NCBI GenBank assembly: GCA_007693875.1
Contig: RECT01000354.1
Location: forward strand, 1-19,860
Length of the DNA stretch: 19,860 bases
Direction: 5' to 3'
Source of the DNA: Spirulina sp. DLM2.Bin59
GTDB taxonomy: Bacteria; Cyanobacteriota; Cyanobacteriia; Cyanobacteriales; Spirulinaceae
The translations under genes were made by a program, and so were the position numbers. How positions within the stretch are numbered: the first letter of the stretch is position 1; each line of letters begins with the position of its first letter. Positions 7,866 through 13,815 of this stretch are shown here, in pieces. Under the pieces are notes generated by a model. It was not told the DNA's origin and did no database searches. It saw only the letters and a list, made by a program, of their open reading frames with translations.

Positions 7866-8490
7866 TGTACACCTCCGTAATTTTGGCGATCGCCGCCTCA
7901 GTGGCCACAATTTTGTCCGCAGCGAGCAGATCATGGATATTGAGGTTCGTGGCCCCCATCATCGTCAGATTGGCAATATTGCGCCCTGACAAATACAAAT
8001 TCTCATGGAGTTCAGCGGTTAATAACACCACCCGTTTCCCTAAATCCACATCCCAGCGGCTCAGTGCCGTCACCAAATCCTTGGTTTTCGGGCGGGAAAA
8101 CTCGGCAGTGAAATCCTGCACCACCACTAGATCTTCAGCACGACTTTGGAAGGCAGTCCGTAAAGCCAGCCGCCGCTCCTTGCGGTTCATCTTTTGGCTA
8201 TAGTCGCGGGGTTTGGGGCCAAAAATTACCCCACCACCTCGCCACAGAGGCGAACGGATCGAACCGGCCCGGGCCCGCCCCGTGCCTTTTTGTCGCCAAG
8301 GCTTACGCCCCCCACCCCGGACTTCCGCCCGGGTTTTCGTCGAAGCCGTCCCCTGACGGGCATTGGCCAACTGACGCACGAGGGCGCGGTGGACAATATG
8401 GGCGGCTGTCTTCTCGTTGGCCACAGGCAGCTCTAGGGTCGTTTCCCCTACCGCTTCACCCTGCCAATTTTTTACAACACAAGTAACCAT
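7858..8490 (-). CDS. rplD: 50S ribosomal protein L4
   Basis: L4 binds 23S rRNA early in assembly and reaches into the exit tunnel; in E. coli it also represses its own operon. The 210-aa product shows the extended tunnel loop TRAEVRGGGRKPWRQKGTGR (about 53-72) with ARAGSIRSPLWRGGGVIFGP, then the KMNRKERRLALRTAF helix and a C-terminal Rossmann-like domain ending AAIAKITEVYID. Length fits bacterial L4. It begins 43 bp after rplC, and its last codons double as the Shine-Dalgarno and start of rplW. Confidence 0.98.
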   Translation of the reverse strand: MVTCVVKNWQGEAVGETTLELPVANEKTAAHIVHRALVRQLANARQGTASTKTRAEVRGGGRKPWRQKGTGRARAGSIRSPLWRGGGVIFGPKPRDYSQKMNRKERRLALRTAFQSRAEDLVVVQDFTAEFSRPKTKDLVTALSRWDVDLGKRVVLLTAELHENLYLSGRNIANLTMMGATNLNIHDLLAADKIVATEAAIAKITEVYID

Positions 8491-8533
8491 TGCTCAATCG
8501 TCGTTTAGGTCTACAGAATTTAAAATCTCGGGG

Positions 8534-9169
8534 TTAACCCACAATGTTTGCTGGCGTAATGCTCAACAAATTGCCAGGTTTTCCCGGAACAGCCCCTTTA
8601 ATTAACAGGAGGTTGCGCTCCGTATCCACCTTGACCACTTGCAACTTGCGAATCGTCACTTGGGTGTTGCCATACTGCCCCGCCATTTTCTTACCAGGGA
8701 AGATGCGACCGGGGGTTGTCCCTGGGCCGGTGGAGCCGGGGAGCCGGTGGTTTTTCGAGCCGTGGGCCATGGGCCCCCGACGGAAGTTGTGGCGTTTTTG
8801 GTAGCCCGAAAAGCCACGACCAATGGTTTTGCCAGAAACATCCACCAATTGACCGGGGGTGAAGCGATCTGCGGTCAAGGCTTGACCGAGTTCAAATTCA
8901 TTGGGGTCACTGACGGGATATTCCTTGAGGTGACGCAGGGGAACAGCATTGGCCTTGGCCAAATGCCCCAATTCTGGTTTATTCAGGGACTTTTCTTTGA
9001 CTTCAAAGTAGCCCACTTGAACCGCTTGATAGCCGTCCGTTTCTTGCCGTTTGACTTGAGTGACGGTGCAAGGGCCCGCCTGAATCACTGTCACGGGAAT
9101 GGAAACGCCAGATTCTTGGTCAAAAATCTGGGTCATACCAAGTTTGGTGCCGAGGATACCGACAGACAC
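8534..9169 (-). CDS. rplC: 50S ribosomal protein L3 (GTG start), first gene of the operon
   Basis: L3 is one of the first proteins to bind 23S rRNA and reaches to the peptidyl transferase centre. The 211-aa product starts (M)SVGILGTKLGMTQIFDQESG and includes SGKTIGRGFSGYQKRHNFRR and the signature MAHGSKNHRLPGSTGPGTTP with GRIFPGKKMAGQYGN. The open frame runs 44 codons further to ATG 9301, but those codons read through a transposase relic. GTG 9169 is the correct start because GAGAGGG lies about 7 nt upstream and L3 homology begins there. The TAG ending the relic reading frame is only 20 bp upstream of this start. Confidence 0.96.
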   Translation of the reverse strand: MSVGILGTKLGMTQIFDQESGVSIPVTVIQAGPCTVTQVKRQETDGYQAVQVGYFEVKEKSLNKPELGHLAKANAVPLRHLKEYPVSDPNEFELGQALTADRFTPGQLVDVSGKTIGRGFSGYQKRHNFRRGPMAHGSKNHRLPGSTGPGTTPGRIFPGKKMAGQYGNTQVTIRKLQVVKVDTERNLLLIKGAVPGKPGNLLSITPANIVG

Positions 9170-9189
9170 GGGATTAGCCCTCTCTTTTG

Positions 9190-9540
9190 CTAAACAACAC
9201 TTGACACTCCCCGCGAAGACAGCGACGGGGATTCTTGGTTCATCGACCGGACTTAACTGAGCAGGATGTCTCCAACCCAACCAGAGGTCTAATCTCCCCA
9301 AGCGTATGACTTCCCGTGTGCCCCACGGTAGTTAGTCCAAGGCGCAGGATACAAACCCGCATCACTAATCGACTTAGCCAGATACTGATGGCAAACCAAC
9401 CCTTTCACATTTAAGTCTTCATAGGCAACCCAATCGTTAGATTGGATGACGCAGTAGGCAATCCGCCCACTCATTACGCTGCCTGCTTACCCTTAAATGC
9501 TTTCAGGCATATTTCTAGCCTTGTGATAGTTCCTGGACTC
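9190..9540 (-). pseudogene. Decayed tnpB (IS200/IS605-family accessory nuclease) relic in the rplC leader
   Basis: This stretch contains pieces of the C-terminal half of TnpB, the RNA-guided nuclease of IS200/IS605 elements. In order on the minus strand I read NYHKARNM (about 9531-9508), KHLRVSRQR in another frame, then GRIAYCVIQSNDWVAYEDLN followed by VKGL and AKSISDAG (9468 downward). After a junction come YAWGD, a TAG (9289-9291), GDILLS, a second stop, and MNQESPSLSSRG, ending at TAG 9190. The order matches TnpB, but there are at least two frameshifts and two internal stops. The zinc-finger segment with its CxxC motifs and the last catalytic aspartate region are missing between SISDAG and the AWGD remnant. 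It cannot make a working protein. Recognition rests on recalled family sequence, not on a search. Confidence 0.85.
9209..9230 (-). repeat. Hairpin at the 3' end of the tnpB relic (candidate right-end hairpin)
   Basis: The + strand shows CCCCG, a 12-nt loop and CGGGG. It overlaps the last codons of the tnpB relic. IS200/IS605 elements carry subterminal hairpins at their ends, and their right end overlaps the 3' end of tnpB, so this fits an old right end. It lies about 40 nt upstream of the rplC start, so it would be part of the rplC leader RNA. Confidence 0.5.
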
Positions 9541-9584
9541 TAGTACAATCACGGTTTTACAGAAACATGGCTGACGCTAAGGAA

Positions 9585-9637
9585 GGCGGCTAAAGCCGCC
9601 GTTGCTTCTCATCCCTGGGCTAAAGCCACAGGGCTTT
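9585..9637. repeat. Pair of GGCTAAAGCC-type hairpins (candidate left end of the IS relic)
   Basis: Two adjacent inverted repeats share a GGCTAAAGCC core. The first is GGCGGC-TAAA-GCCGCC (9585-9600), a perfect 6-bp stem. The second is CCCTGGGC-TAAA-GCCACAGGG (9613-9633), with one bulged A and an alternative fold AAAGCC-ACAG-GGCTTT (9622-9637). They lie upstream of the tnpB relic on its coding strand, where the left-end hairpins of a tnpB-bearing IS200/IS605 element would be. The element ends are not determined. Confidence 0.5.
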
Positions 9638-9794
9638 CGACCTATTGTCTATTCAGGTAAAATGCGCTGCTTTGCTGACCCATGCTCTGGACTTGGAATG
9701 CAAACAGGCTTCCAGTATCCGTCGGTGAGCGATGGCATTAGGCTGTTCAGTAACCGATGTTACAGAATTACAGCTTCTAAGGTCACAATCATTC

Positions 9795-9823
9795 ACTATA
9801 ACGGATCTGAATCATCGAGTCAA
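9795..9823 (-). promoter_or_regulatory. Near-consensus sigma-70 type promoter for the S10/spc operon
   Basis: On the minus strand TTGACT (9823-9818) and TATAGT (9800-9795) are separated by exactly 17 bp. Each box differs from the consensus at one position. It points toward rplC and is the best promoter-like sequence I found upstream of the operon. Transcription would start near 9788, giving a leader of about 620 nt that includes the IS relic. Confidence 0.7.
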
Positions 9824-9850
9824 GAATTTAGCGAAGGATCAAAATTTGCC

Positions 9851-9856
9851 TACAAT
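9851..9856 (+). promoter_or_regulatory. Candidate -10 box for the YtxH-DUF948 gene pair
   Basis: TACAAT lies 30 bp upstream of the ATG at 9887. Only a weak -35 (TTAGCG or TTTAGC at 17-18 bp) is visible. It would be divergent from, and about 50 bp away from, the -10 of the ribosomal operon promoter. Confidence 0.35.
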
Positions 9857-9886
9857 GGTGCTCAGTGAGCAGGCGGAAAGACGGCC

Positions 9887-10228
9887 ATGGCAAAAAATAC
9901 AGGTACATTTCTCAAGGGTTTACTGGTGGGGGGGGCTGTGGGTACAGCGGTGGGGCTGCTGATGGCTCCCCGTTCTGGCCGAGAAACCCGCAAGATTTTG
10001 CAAAAGTCTGCTGAGGCCCTGCCGGAATTAGCCGAAGATCTCTCCACAACGGTGCAGTTGCAAGCGGATCGGTTATCGGGGGAAGCTGCACACCGTTGGG
10101 AGGGGACATTGGTGAGGCTACGGGAGGCGATCGCCGCTGGCCTCGAAGCCAGTCAATTGGAGGCACAACATTTTACCCGTGCCGAAGATGGGGCTTTATC
10201 TTCCGGCTCCATTACTGATCGTTCCTAA
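9887..10228 (+). CDS. YtxH domain-containing small membrane protein
   Basis: The 113-aa product has one N-terminal membrane segment rich in glycine and alanine (LKGLLVGGAVGTAVGLLMAP, about 9-28) followed at once by the YtxH-type motif APRSGRETRK. The rest (about 40-113) is an amphipathic, mostly helical and acidic tail without known catalytic residues. YtxH proteins are poorly understood; members are linked to general stress in Bacillus. The gene is 24 bp upstream of a DUF948 gene, a pairing that suggests one transcript and a joint role at a membrane. The ATG at 9887 follows AGGCGGAAAG. The family call is good; the function is unknown. Confidence 0.8.
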   Translation: MAKNTGTFLKGLLVGGAVGTAVGLLMAPRSGRETRKILQKSAEALPELAEDLSTTVQLQADRLSGEAAHRWEGTLVRLREAIAAGLEASQLEAQHFTRAEDGALSSGSITDRS

Positions 10229-10251
10229 AGCTCAATTTCTTCAGCGCTAGT

Positions 10252-10677
10252 GTGGTAGATCCTCTTTTTTGGCTTGGCTTTTCTCTGTTGTTGGTGGCGA
10301 TGAGTTTGACCGCAGTGCTCATGGCGGCTTTGCCGGCCTTTCGGGATTTAGCCCGGGCCTCCCGTAGTGCGGAAAAACTCTTTGATACGCTACGGCGGGA
10401 ATTTCCTCCCACGTTGGAGGCAATTCGCCTCACGGGTTTGGAAATTACCGAACTCACCGATGAACTCAATGAAGGGGTAGCGAAGGCCAGTCAGACGGCG
10501 CAACAGGTGGACAAAAGTTTAACGACTGTGCGCCACCAAGCCCGCCGCGTCAATATTGGCACCCGCAGTGTAATCGCTGGCATCCAGGCGGCTTGGGGCA
10601 CCTTCAACCGTCGCCCCGCTCCCAAACCTGTCCCCCGCGATCGCCAACTTCCCACTGGCCGGGAGCGATCGCCCTAA
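10252..10677 (+). CDS. DUF948 domain-containing membrane protein
   Basis: The 141-aa protein has an N-terminal membrane helix (LFWLGFSLLLVAMSLTAVLM, about 5-24) and then a long helical region (about 30-100) with heptad-like spacing, including TGLEITELTDELNEGVAKAS and QTAQQVDKSLTTVRHQARRV. This is the organisation of DUF948 proteins, which resemble the stalk of methyl-accepting receptors without signalling residues. The tail is proline- and arginine-rich. The start is GTG 10252, since no ATG fits, and the YtxH stop is 24 bp upstream. Its TAA (10675-10677) overlaps the TAG of the convergent gene on the other strand. The biochemical role is unknown. Confidence 0.78.
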   Translation: MVDPLFWLGFSLLLVAMSLTAVLMAALPAFRDLARASRSAEKLFDTLRREFPPTLEAIRLTGLEITELTDELNEGVAKASQTAQQVDKSLTTVRHQARRVNIGTRSVIAGIQAAWGTFNRRPAPKPVPRDRQLPTGRERSP

Positions 10678-11075
10678 GGATTTTGATTCGTCAACACCAC
10701 CCGCCGCTGATTGGGAGCTACGCGACCGCTTTGCTCCTGCATGACGCTCCCGGCTTGGGTGGGGTCAAAGCTGCGTTTAAAGTTACTTTGCAGTTCCGCG
10801 ACTTCTTTTTCAGTGCTACGGACTTGGGTGCGCACTTCCTGGAGTTTGCTCTGCTGGCTCCAGTAGTAGGGAAAAAGATTGGTGAGGGTGGCGATCGCCG
10901 CCGCTGACAATACCCCATTAACCATTACCTTCAACCCCGTTTCCACCGCCACGCCCTTGTACTGATTTTTAGGCTTAGGCCGGCGCTGACTGCGAGGTGC
11001 AACCCGGCGACGGGGGACGGGCCGCCCAGAAGGAGTCGTCGTCGGATTCTCAAGGGGTTTGCGAAGGGCGCTCAT
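10674..11075 (-). CDS. Bitopic coiled-coil membrane protein, FtsL/DivIC-like architecture, function unknown
   Basis: The 133-aa product has a basic proline-rich cytoplasmic N-terminus (1-40, with RRRVAPRSQRRPKPK), one membrane helix (about 46-71, including MVNGVLSAAAIATLTNLFPY) and a coiled-coil-like stretch (72-100, QQSKLQEVRTQVRSTEKEVA). A polar C-terminal tail (RSFDPTQAGSVMQEQSGR) follows. This layout is that of the divisome proteins FtsL and DivIC, and cyanobacterial proteins of this shape are often named septum formation initiator-like. I see no motif that proves the link. The gene starts at ATG 11075, preceded by AAGGAA, and converges on the DUF948 gene with overlapping stop codons. Confidence 0.65.
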   Translation of the reverse strand: MSALRKPLENPTTTPSGRPVPRRRVAPRSQRRPKPKNQYKGVAVETGLKVMVNGVLSAAAIATLTNLFPYYWSQQSKLQEVRTQVRSTEKEVAELQSNFKRSFDPTQAGSVMQEQSGRVAPNQRRVVLTNQNP

Positions 11076-11443
11076 AGTCTATTTCCTTAGTACGGCAGCA
11101 ATCAATGGCACAATGATCAGTCCAAAAAACAACCCAAGATCGGCGGATCACAATAGCATAGCGGCTTTGATTGTTCATCCGATCATGGGGCCATTGTAGC
11201 GGTTCCTTTGATCGAGGCATAGAGATAAATGGCGCGTCAACGGTTGAGTATCAACCCATGGGTCATGATTCGCTGAAAAACGGATTGGTTTTACCGCAAT
11301 GCGATCACAAAAAATAAAATCATTTGTATTGTTTTTTGCTTTAATTAGAGCCAAAAATGAAGGGAGGCAGAGGCGATCGCCACGTTGGCGCGGATAACGT
11401 CACGCAGAGAAACCTTGCCCCCCTTTGCGGAACTTAAGGGCGT
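11076..11443. other. Intergenic stretch without a supported gene
   Basis: These 368 bp are AT-richer than the surroundings and hold no convincing coding sequence. I see a candidate -10 box TACAAT on the minus strand (11198-11193) for the coiled-coil membrane gene, with no good -35. There is one HIP1 octamer (11373-11380). An A/T-rich imperfect inverted repeat (about 11304-11339) lies downstream of psaM and could contribute to its termination, but it is not a classical terminator. Confidence 0.5.
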
Positions 11444-11539
11444 TTATTTATACAACTCAGTGGAGAGACGAAACGCGAGAATTCCAGGAATCAACGCAAT
11501 CACCAATGCCACATAAACTTGAGTATCTGAAATTGCCAT
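11444..11539 (-). CDS. psaM: Photosystem I reaction centre subunit XII (PsaM)
   Basis: This 31-codon gene encodes a single-helix membrane subunit at the monomer interface of trimeric photosystem I. The product begins MAISDTQVYVALVIALIPGI and ends LAFRLSTELYK, which matches known PsaM along its whole length, including the SDTQVYVALVIAL and AFRLSTELYK signatures. The ATG (11539-11537) has TGAGGT about 8 nt upstream, and the stop is TAA (11446-11444). The gene stands alone, divergent from vipp1. A 78-codon open frame on the other strand (11425-11661) covers it and is a shadow. Confidence 0.96.
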   Translation of the reverse strand: MAISDTQVYVALVIALIPGILAFRLSTELYK

Positions 11540-11812
11540 GGATTAGACCTCATGATCAACAGGGTTGTACTCCCCTAATTTGCGGGATGATTGCCCCCTG
11601 CGGTGGCGCTTTGTTACAAAAAGCAACAGAACCGATGGGAAACCCGGCGTTCTTGCAGTGAGGCAGTCCAGAGGAAAGCAGTGCTTCAGCCTATCCCTTA
11701 GCACGTCACCCATTGAAAGGCTAGACTAGAAGGCAAACCCGTTTCTCATAGGCAGACCCCCAACTACAGGACTGCAACCTTAATTACTGTACAAGCTGAT
11801 AGGAAAAAGACC
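11540..11812. other. psaM-vipp1 divergent intergenic region
   Basis: This 273-bp region must contain the promoters of both psaM (minus) and vipp1 (plus). I find no element close to consensus for either. For vipp1 the only clear signal is AGGAAA about 7 nt before the ATG. For psaM the ribosome binding site TGAGGT is clear. Light-responsive control is common for psa genes but no motif can be asserted here. Confidence 0.4.
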
Positions 11813-12589
11813 ATGGGACTTTTTGATCGCATTGGGCGCGTTGTGCGGGCTAACCTCAACGACATTGTTAGCAATGCTGAAGATCCAGAAAAAATTCTGG
11901 AGCAATCAATCCTGGATATGCAGGAGGATTTAGTGCAACTGCGGCAGGCTGTGGCCAAGGCGATCGCCGCCCAGAAGCGCACCGAACAGCAGTTCAAAAA
12001 AAACCAAACCGATGCCAATAGCTGGCAGCAGCGGGCCCAACTCGCCCTATCCAAAGGGGATGAGGGCTTGGCCAGAGAAGCCCTCCAGCGGAAAAAAGCC
12101 AGTGCGGACACCGCTGGCCAACTCAAAAAACAGTTGGATACTCAAATCCAGCAGATTGATGCCCTCAAGCGCAACTTAATCGCCCTAGAGAGCAAAATTT
12201 CTGAGGCGAAAACCAAGAAAGATATGCTCAAGGCCCGGGTGCAGGCCGCCAAAGCCAACGAGCAATTACAGAGTGCCGTTAGCTCCATGAATACCGGCGG
12301 TGCCATGGCAGCCTTTGAGCGCATGGAAGATAAGGTTTTGGAATTGGAGGCGCGATCGCAGGCCAGCTATGAATTGGGGGGATCGGATTTAGAAAGCCAA
12401 TTTGCCGCCCTGGAAAGTGGTAGTGATGTGGACGATGAGCTAGCCGCCCTCAAGTCCCAAATGCTCGGGGGGTCTGCTCCGGATCAAAGTGCCTTGCCCC
12501 CTTCTGACACCGCCGAAGCCCCCCCCACTGCCGCCGCTCCGGTGGATGCTGAACTGGAAGAACTCCGTCGCCAGATGGATTCTCTCTAG
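11813..12589 (+). CDS. vipp1: Vipp1/IM30 membrane-remodelling protein (PspA family, ESCRT-III-like)
   Basis: Vipp1 is required for thylakoid biogenesis and membrane maintenance and assembles into large rings and rods on membranes. The 258-aa protein starts with amphipathic helix 0 (MGLFDRIGRVVRANLNDIVS) and the typical AEDPEKILEQ, then long helices forming a hairpin (about 25-150), the AFERMEDKVLELEARSQA segment and FAALESGSDVDDELAALKSQ. After a proline/alanine linker (about 225-242) comes a C-terminal helix DAELEELRRQMDSL. This extra C-terminal helix separates Vipp1 from bacterial PspA, so I prefer Vipp1. The ATG at 11813 follows AGGAAAAAG. Two hairpins follow the gene, the second a classical terminator. 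Confidence 0.93.
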   Translation: MGLFDRIGRVVRANLNDIVSNAEDPEKILEQSILDMQEDLVQLRQAVAKAIAAQKRTEQQFKKNQTDANSWQQRAQLALSKGDEGLAREALQRKKASADTAGQLKKQLDTQIQQIDALKRNLIALESKISEAKTKKDMLKARVQAAKANEQLQSAVSSMNTGGAMAAFERMEDKVLELEARSQASYELGGSDLESQFAALESGSDVDDELAALKSQMLGGSAPDQSALPPSDTAEAPPTAAAPVDAELEELRRQMDSL

Positions 12590-12601
12590 GCAACTGGCCA
12601 A

Positions 12602-12628
12602 AATCCCCCGTCCTTTGTGCGGGGGATT
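12602..12628 (+). repeat. Hairpin downstream of vipp1
   Basis: AATCCCCCG and CGGGGGATT form a perfect 9-bp stem around a 9-nt loop, 13 bp after the vipp1 stop. No T-tract follows, so it is more likely an mRNA 3'-end stabiliser or a backup element than a terminator by itself. Confidence 0.7.
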
Positions 12629-12645
12629 CTGTCAAGAATATTCAG

Positions 12646-12672
12646 TAAGGGGCAATTACCCCTTATTTTTTT
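12646..12672 (+). terminator. Rho-independent terminator of vipp1
   Basis: TAAGGGG-CAATTA-CCCCTTA forms a 7-bp stem with a 6-nt loop and is followed by seven T residues (12666-12672). It lies 57 bp after the vipp1 stop and separates it from the TPM gene. Confidence 0.88.
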
Positions 12673-12826
12673 GTCCCTGAATCGCCCCAGGAATGGGCAA
12701 TACAGCCAATTTGCTCAAAAATTGGCCAAAATTAGGGTTTATTCTTAAAATGTGGTTAACAATTGTAAAGATAACAAAAAATTTTAGTAAATCCGTTCAC
12801 CATTGCCCTCTCCCTTGTTCATCCCC

Positions 12827-13630
12827 ATGGCACCATCCTTAACCCGTCGCTGCTTCCTTCCGCTTTGCGCCTGCCTCCTCGCCCTCTCCACTTGGTTCTT
12901 CGCCACACCCGCCCAAGCCTTCGATAACCCCGAACTCCTTCCCAACCAGGAAACCCCCATCGTCGATCTAGCCAACTTCCTCCCCAGTGGCCAAGAAGAT
13001 GACCTGATCAATGAATTAGAGAGCTTTGAATCGGAAACCGGCTGGAAAGTCCGGGTCTTGACCCAATACGACCAAAGCCCTGGCCGTGCCGTGATCCCCT
13101 ATTGGGGTCTCGATAAACACAGCATCCTCCTTGTGGCTGACTCTCGGGGCGGCAACTTACTGGCCTTTAGCGTCGGCGATGATGTCTATGAACTCCTCCC
13201 CCGCACCTTTTGGATTGAACTGCAAACCCGCTTCGGCAACCTCTACTATGTGCGGGACAATGGCGAAAACAACTCCATCGTCAGTGCCATTAATGCCGTC
13301 ACCCAATGCCTTAAGGATGGCGGCTGCAACGTTGTGCCCGGTTTACCCCGTGAGCAATGGATCCTCACCCTGATCACCTCAATTTTAGGCGGCGTGATCT
13401 GTGGTTTAGCCGCTGTGCCTCGCAAAGAAGGTCAGATTATTGCTTGGCAATGGGCCTTAATTTTTTCACCCCTGTGGGGCATTCTGTTCATCGCCTTCGG
13501 CATTGGCCCAGTGGTGACGCGCACCTCGGACTTCTTGCCCCTGTTCCGCAACATTATGGGTTTTAGCCTCGGTTTATTGGTGGCCTATCTATCTTCTGTC
13601 TTTCGTCAATCCCCCACCTCCGATGCCTAA
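12827..13630 (+). CDS. psb32: TPM domain protein, Psb32/TLP18.3-like (photosystem II repair)
   Basis: Psb32 and its plant homologue TLP18.3 act in photosystem II repair in the thylakoid lumen. Counted from ATG 12827, the 267-aa protein has a signal peptide (1-31, RR near the start, hydrophobic core LPLCACLLALSTWFF, then PAQA before FDNPELL). A TPM domain follows (about 40-165), with ETPIVDLANFLPSGQEDDLI, GWKVRVLTQYDQSPGRAVIP, SILLVADSRGGNLLAFSVGD and LLPRTFWIELQTRFGNLYYV. The C-terminal part has three hydrophobic segments (about 184-262). A frame-compatible TTG 8 codons upstream is possible, but ATG gives a better signal peptide. Exact equivalence to Psb32 rests on recalled similarity. Confidence 0.82.
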   Translation: MAPSLTRRCFLPLCACLLALSTWFFATPAQAFDNPELLPNQETPIVDLANFLPSGQEDDLINELESFESETGWKVRVLTQYDQSPGRAVIPYWGLDKHSILLVADSRGGNLLAFSVGDDVYELLPRTFWIELQTRFGNLYYVRDNGENNSIVSAINAVTQCLKDGGCNVVPGLPREQWILTLITSILGGVICGLAAVPRKEGQIIAWQWALIFSPLWGILFIAFGIGPVVTRTSDFLPLFRNIMGFSLGLLVAYLSSVFRQSPTSDA

Positions 13631-13667
13631 CGTTGCGGATCTTCACCCCTATTCTTAGAGAAATGTC

Positions 13668-13715
13668 AAAGCACACCCTGGCTCCATGTCCCCACAGACG
13701 TTCAGGGTGTGCTTT
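13668..13715. terminator. Long hairpin after the TPM gene
   Basis: AAAGCACACCCTG and CAGGGTGTGCTTT form a perfect 13-bp stem around a 22-nt loop, 38 bp after the stop. The 3' arm ends in TTT and no long T-tract follows, so termination strength is uncertain, but the stem is strong and separates the TPM gene from the radical SAM array. Confidence 0.7.
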
Positions 13716-13815
13716 AGCCCTTATGGGTTGTGGGAGAAGGGCGATCGCCCCTCCATGCTAGCCCCCTAAATTTTTAAGCTAAGATAAACCCCAAGCGGCG
13801 TGAGACAACCTGTTT

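Noticed and set aside
8639..9193. 184-codon open frame on the plus strand opposite rplC
   Set aside because: It mirrors a conserved ribosomal gene, has no recognisable domain, and its length follows from the biased codon use of the antisense strand.
9602..9962. Two plus-strand frames of 76-88 codons before and over the YtxH start
   Set aside because: Composition is not protein-like; they cross IS hairpins and the promoter region, and YtxH in another frame is well supported.
11078..11128. Hydrophobic 17-codon mini-frame (TTG start) just before the coiled-coil membrane gene on the minus strand
   Set aside because: It reads FFGLIIVPLIAAVLRK, which looks like a membrane peptide, but it has only a TTG start, no ribosome binding site that I trust and no known homologue.
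11425..11661. 78-codon plus-strand frame over psaM
   Set aside because: It is antisense to the fully recognised PsaM gene and shows no domain.
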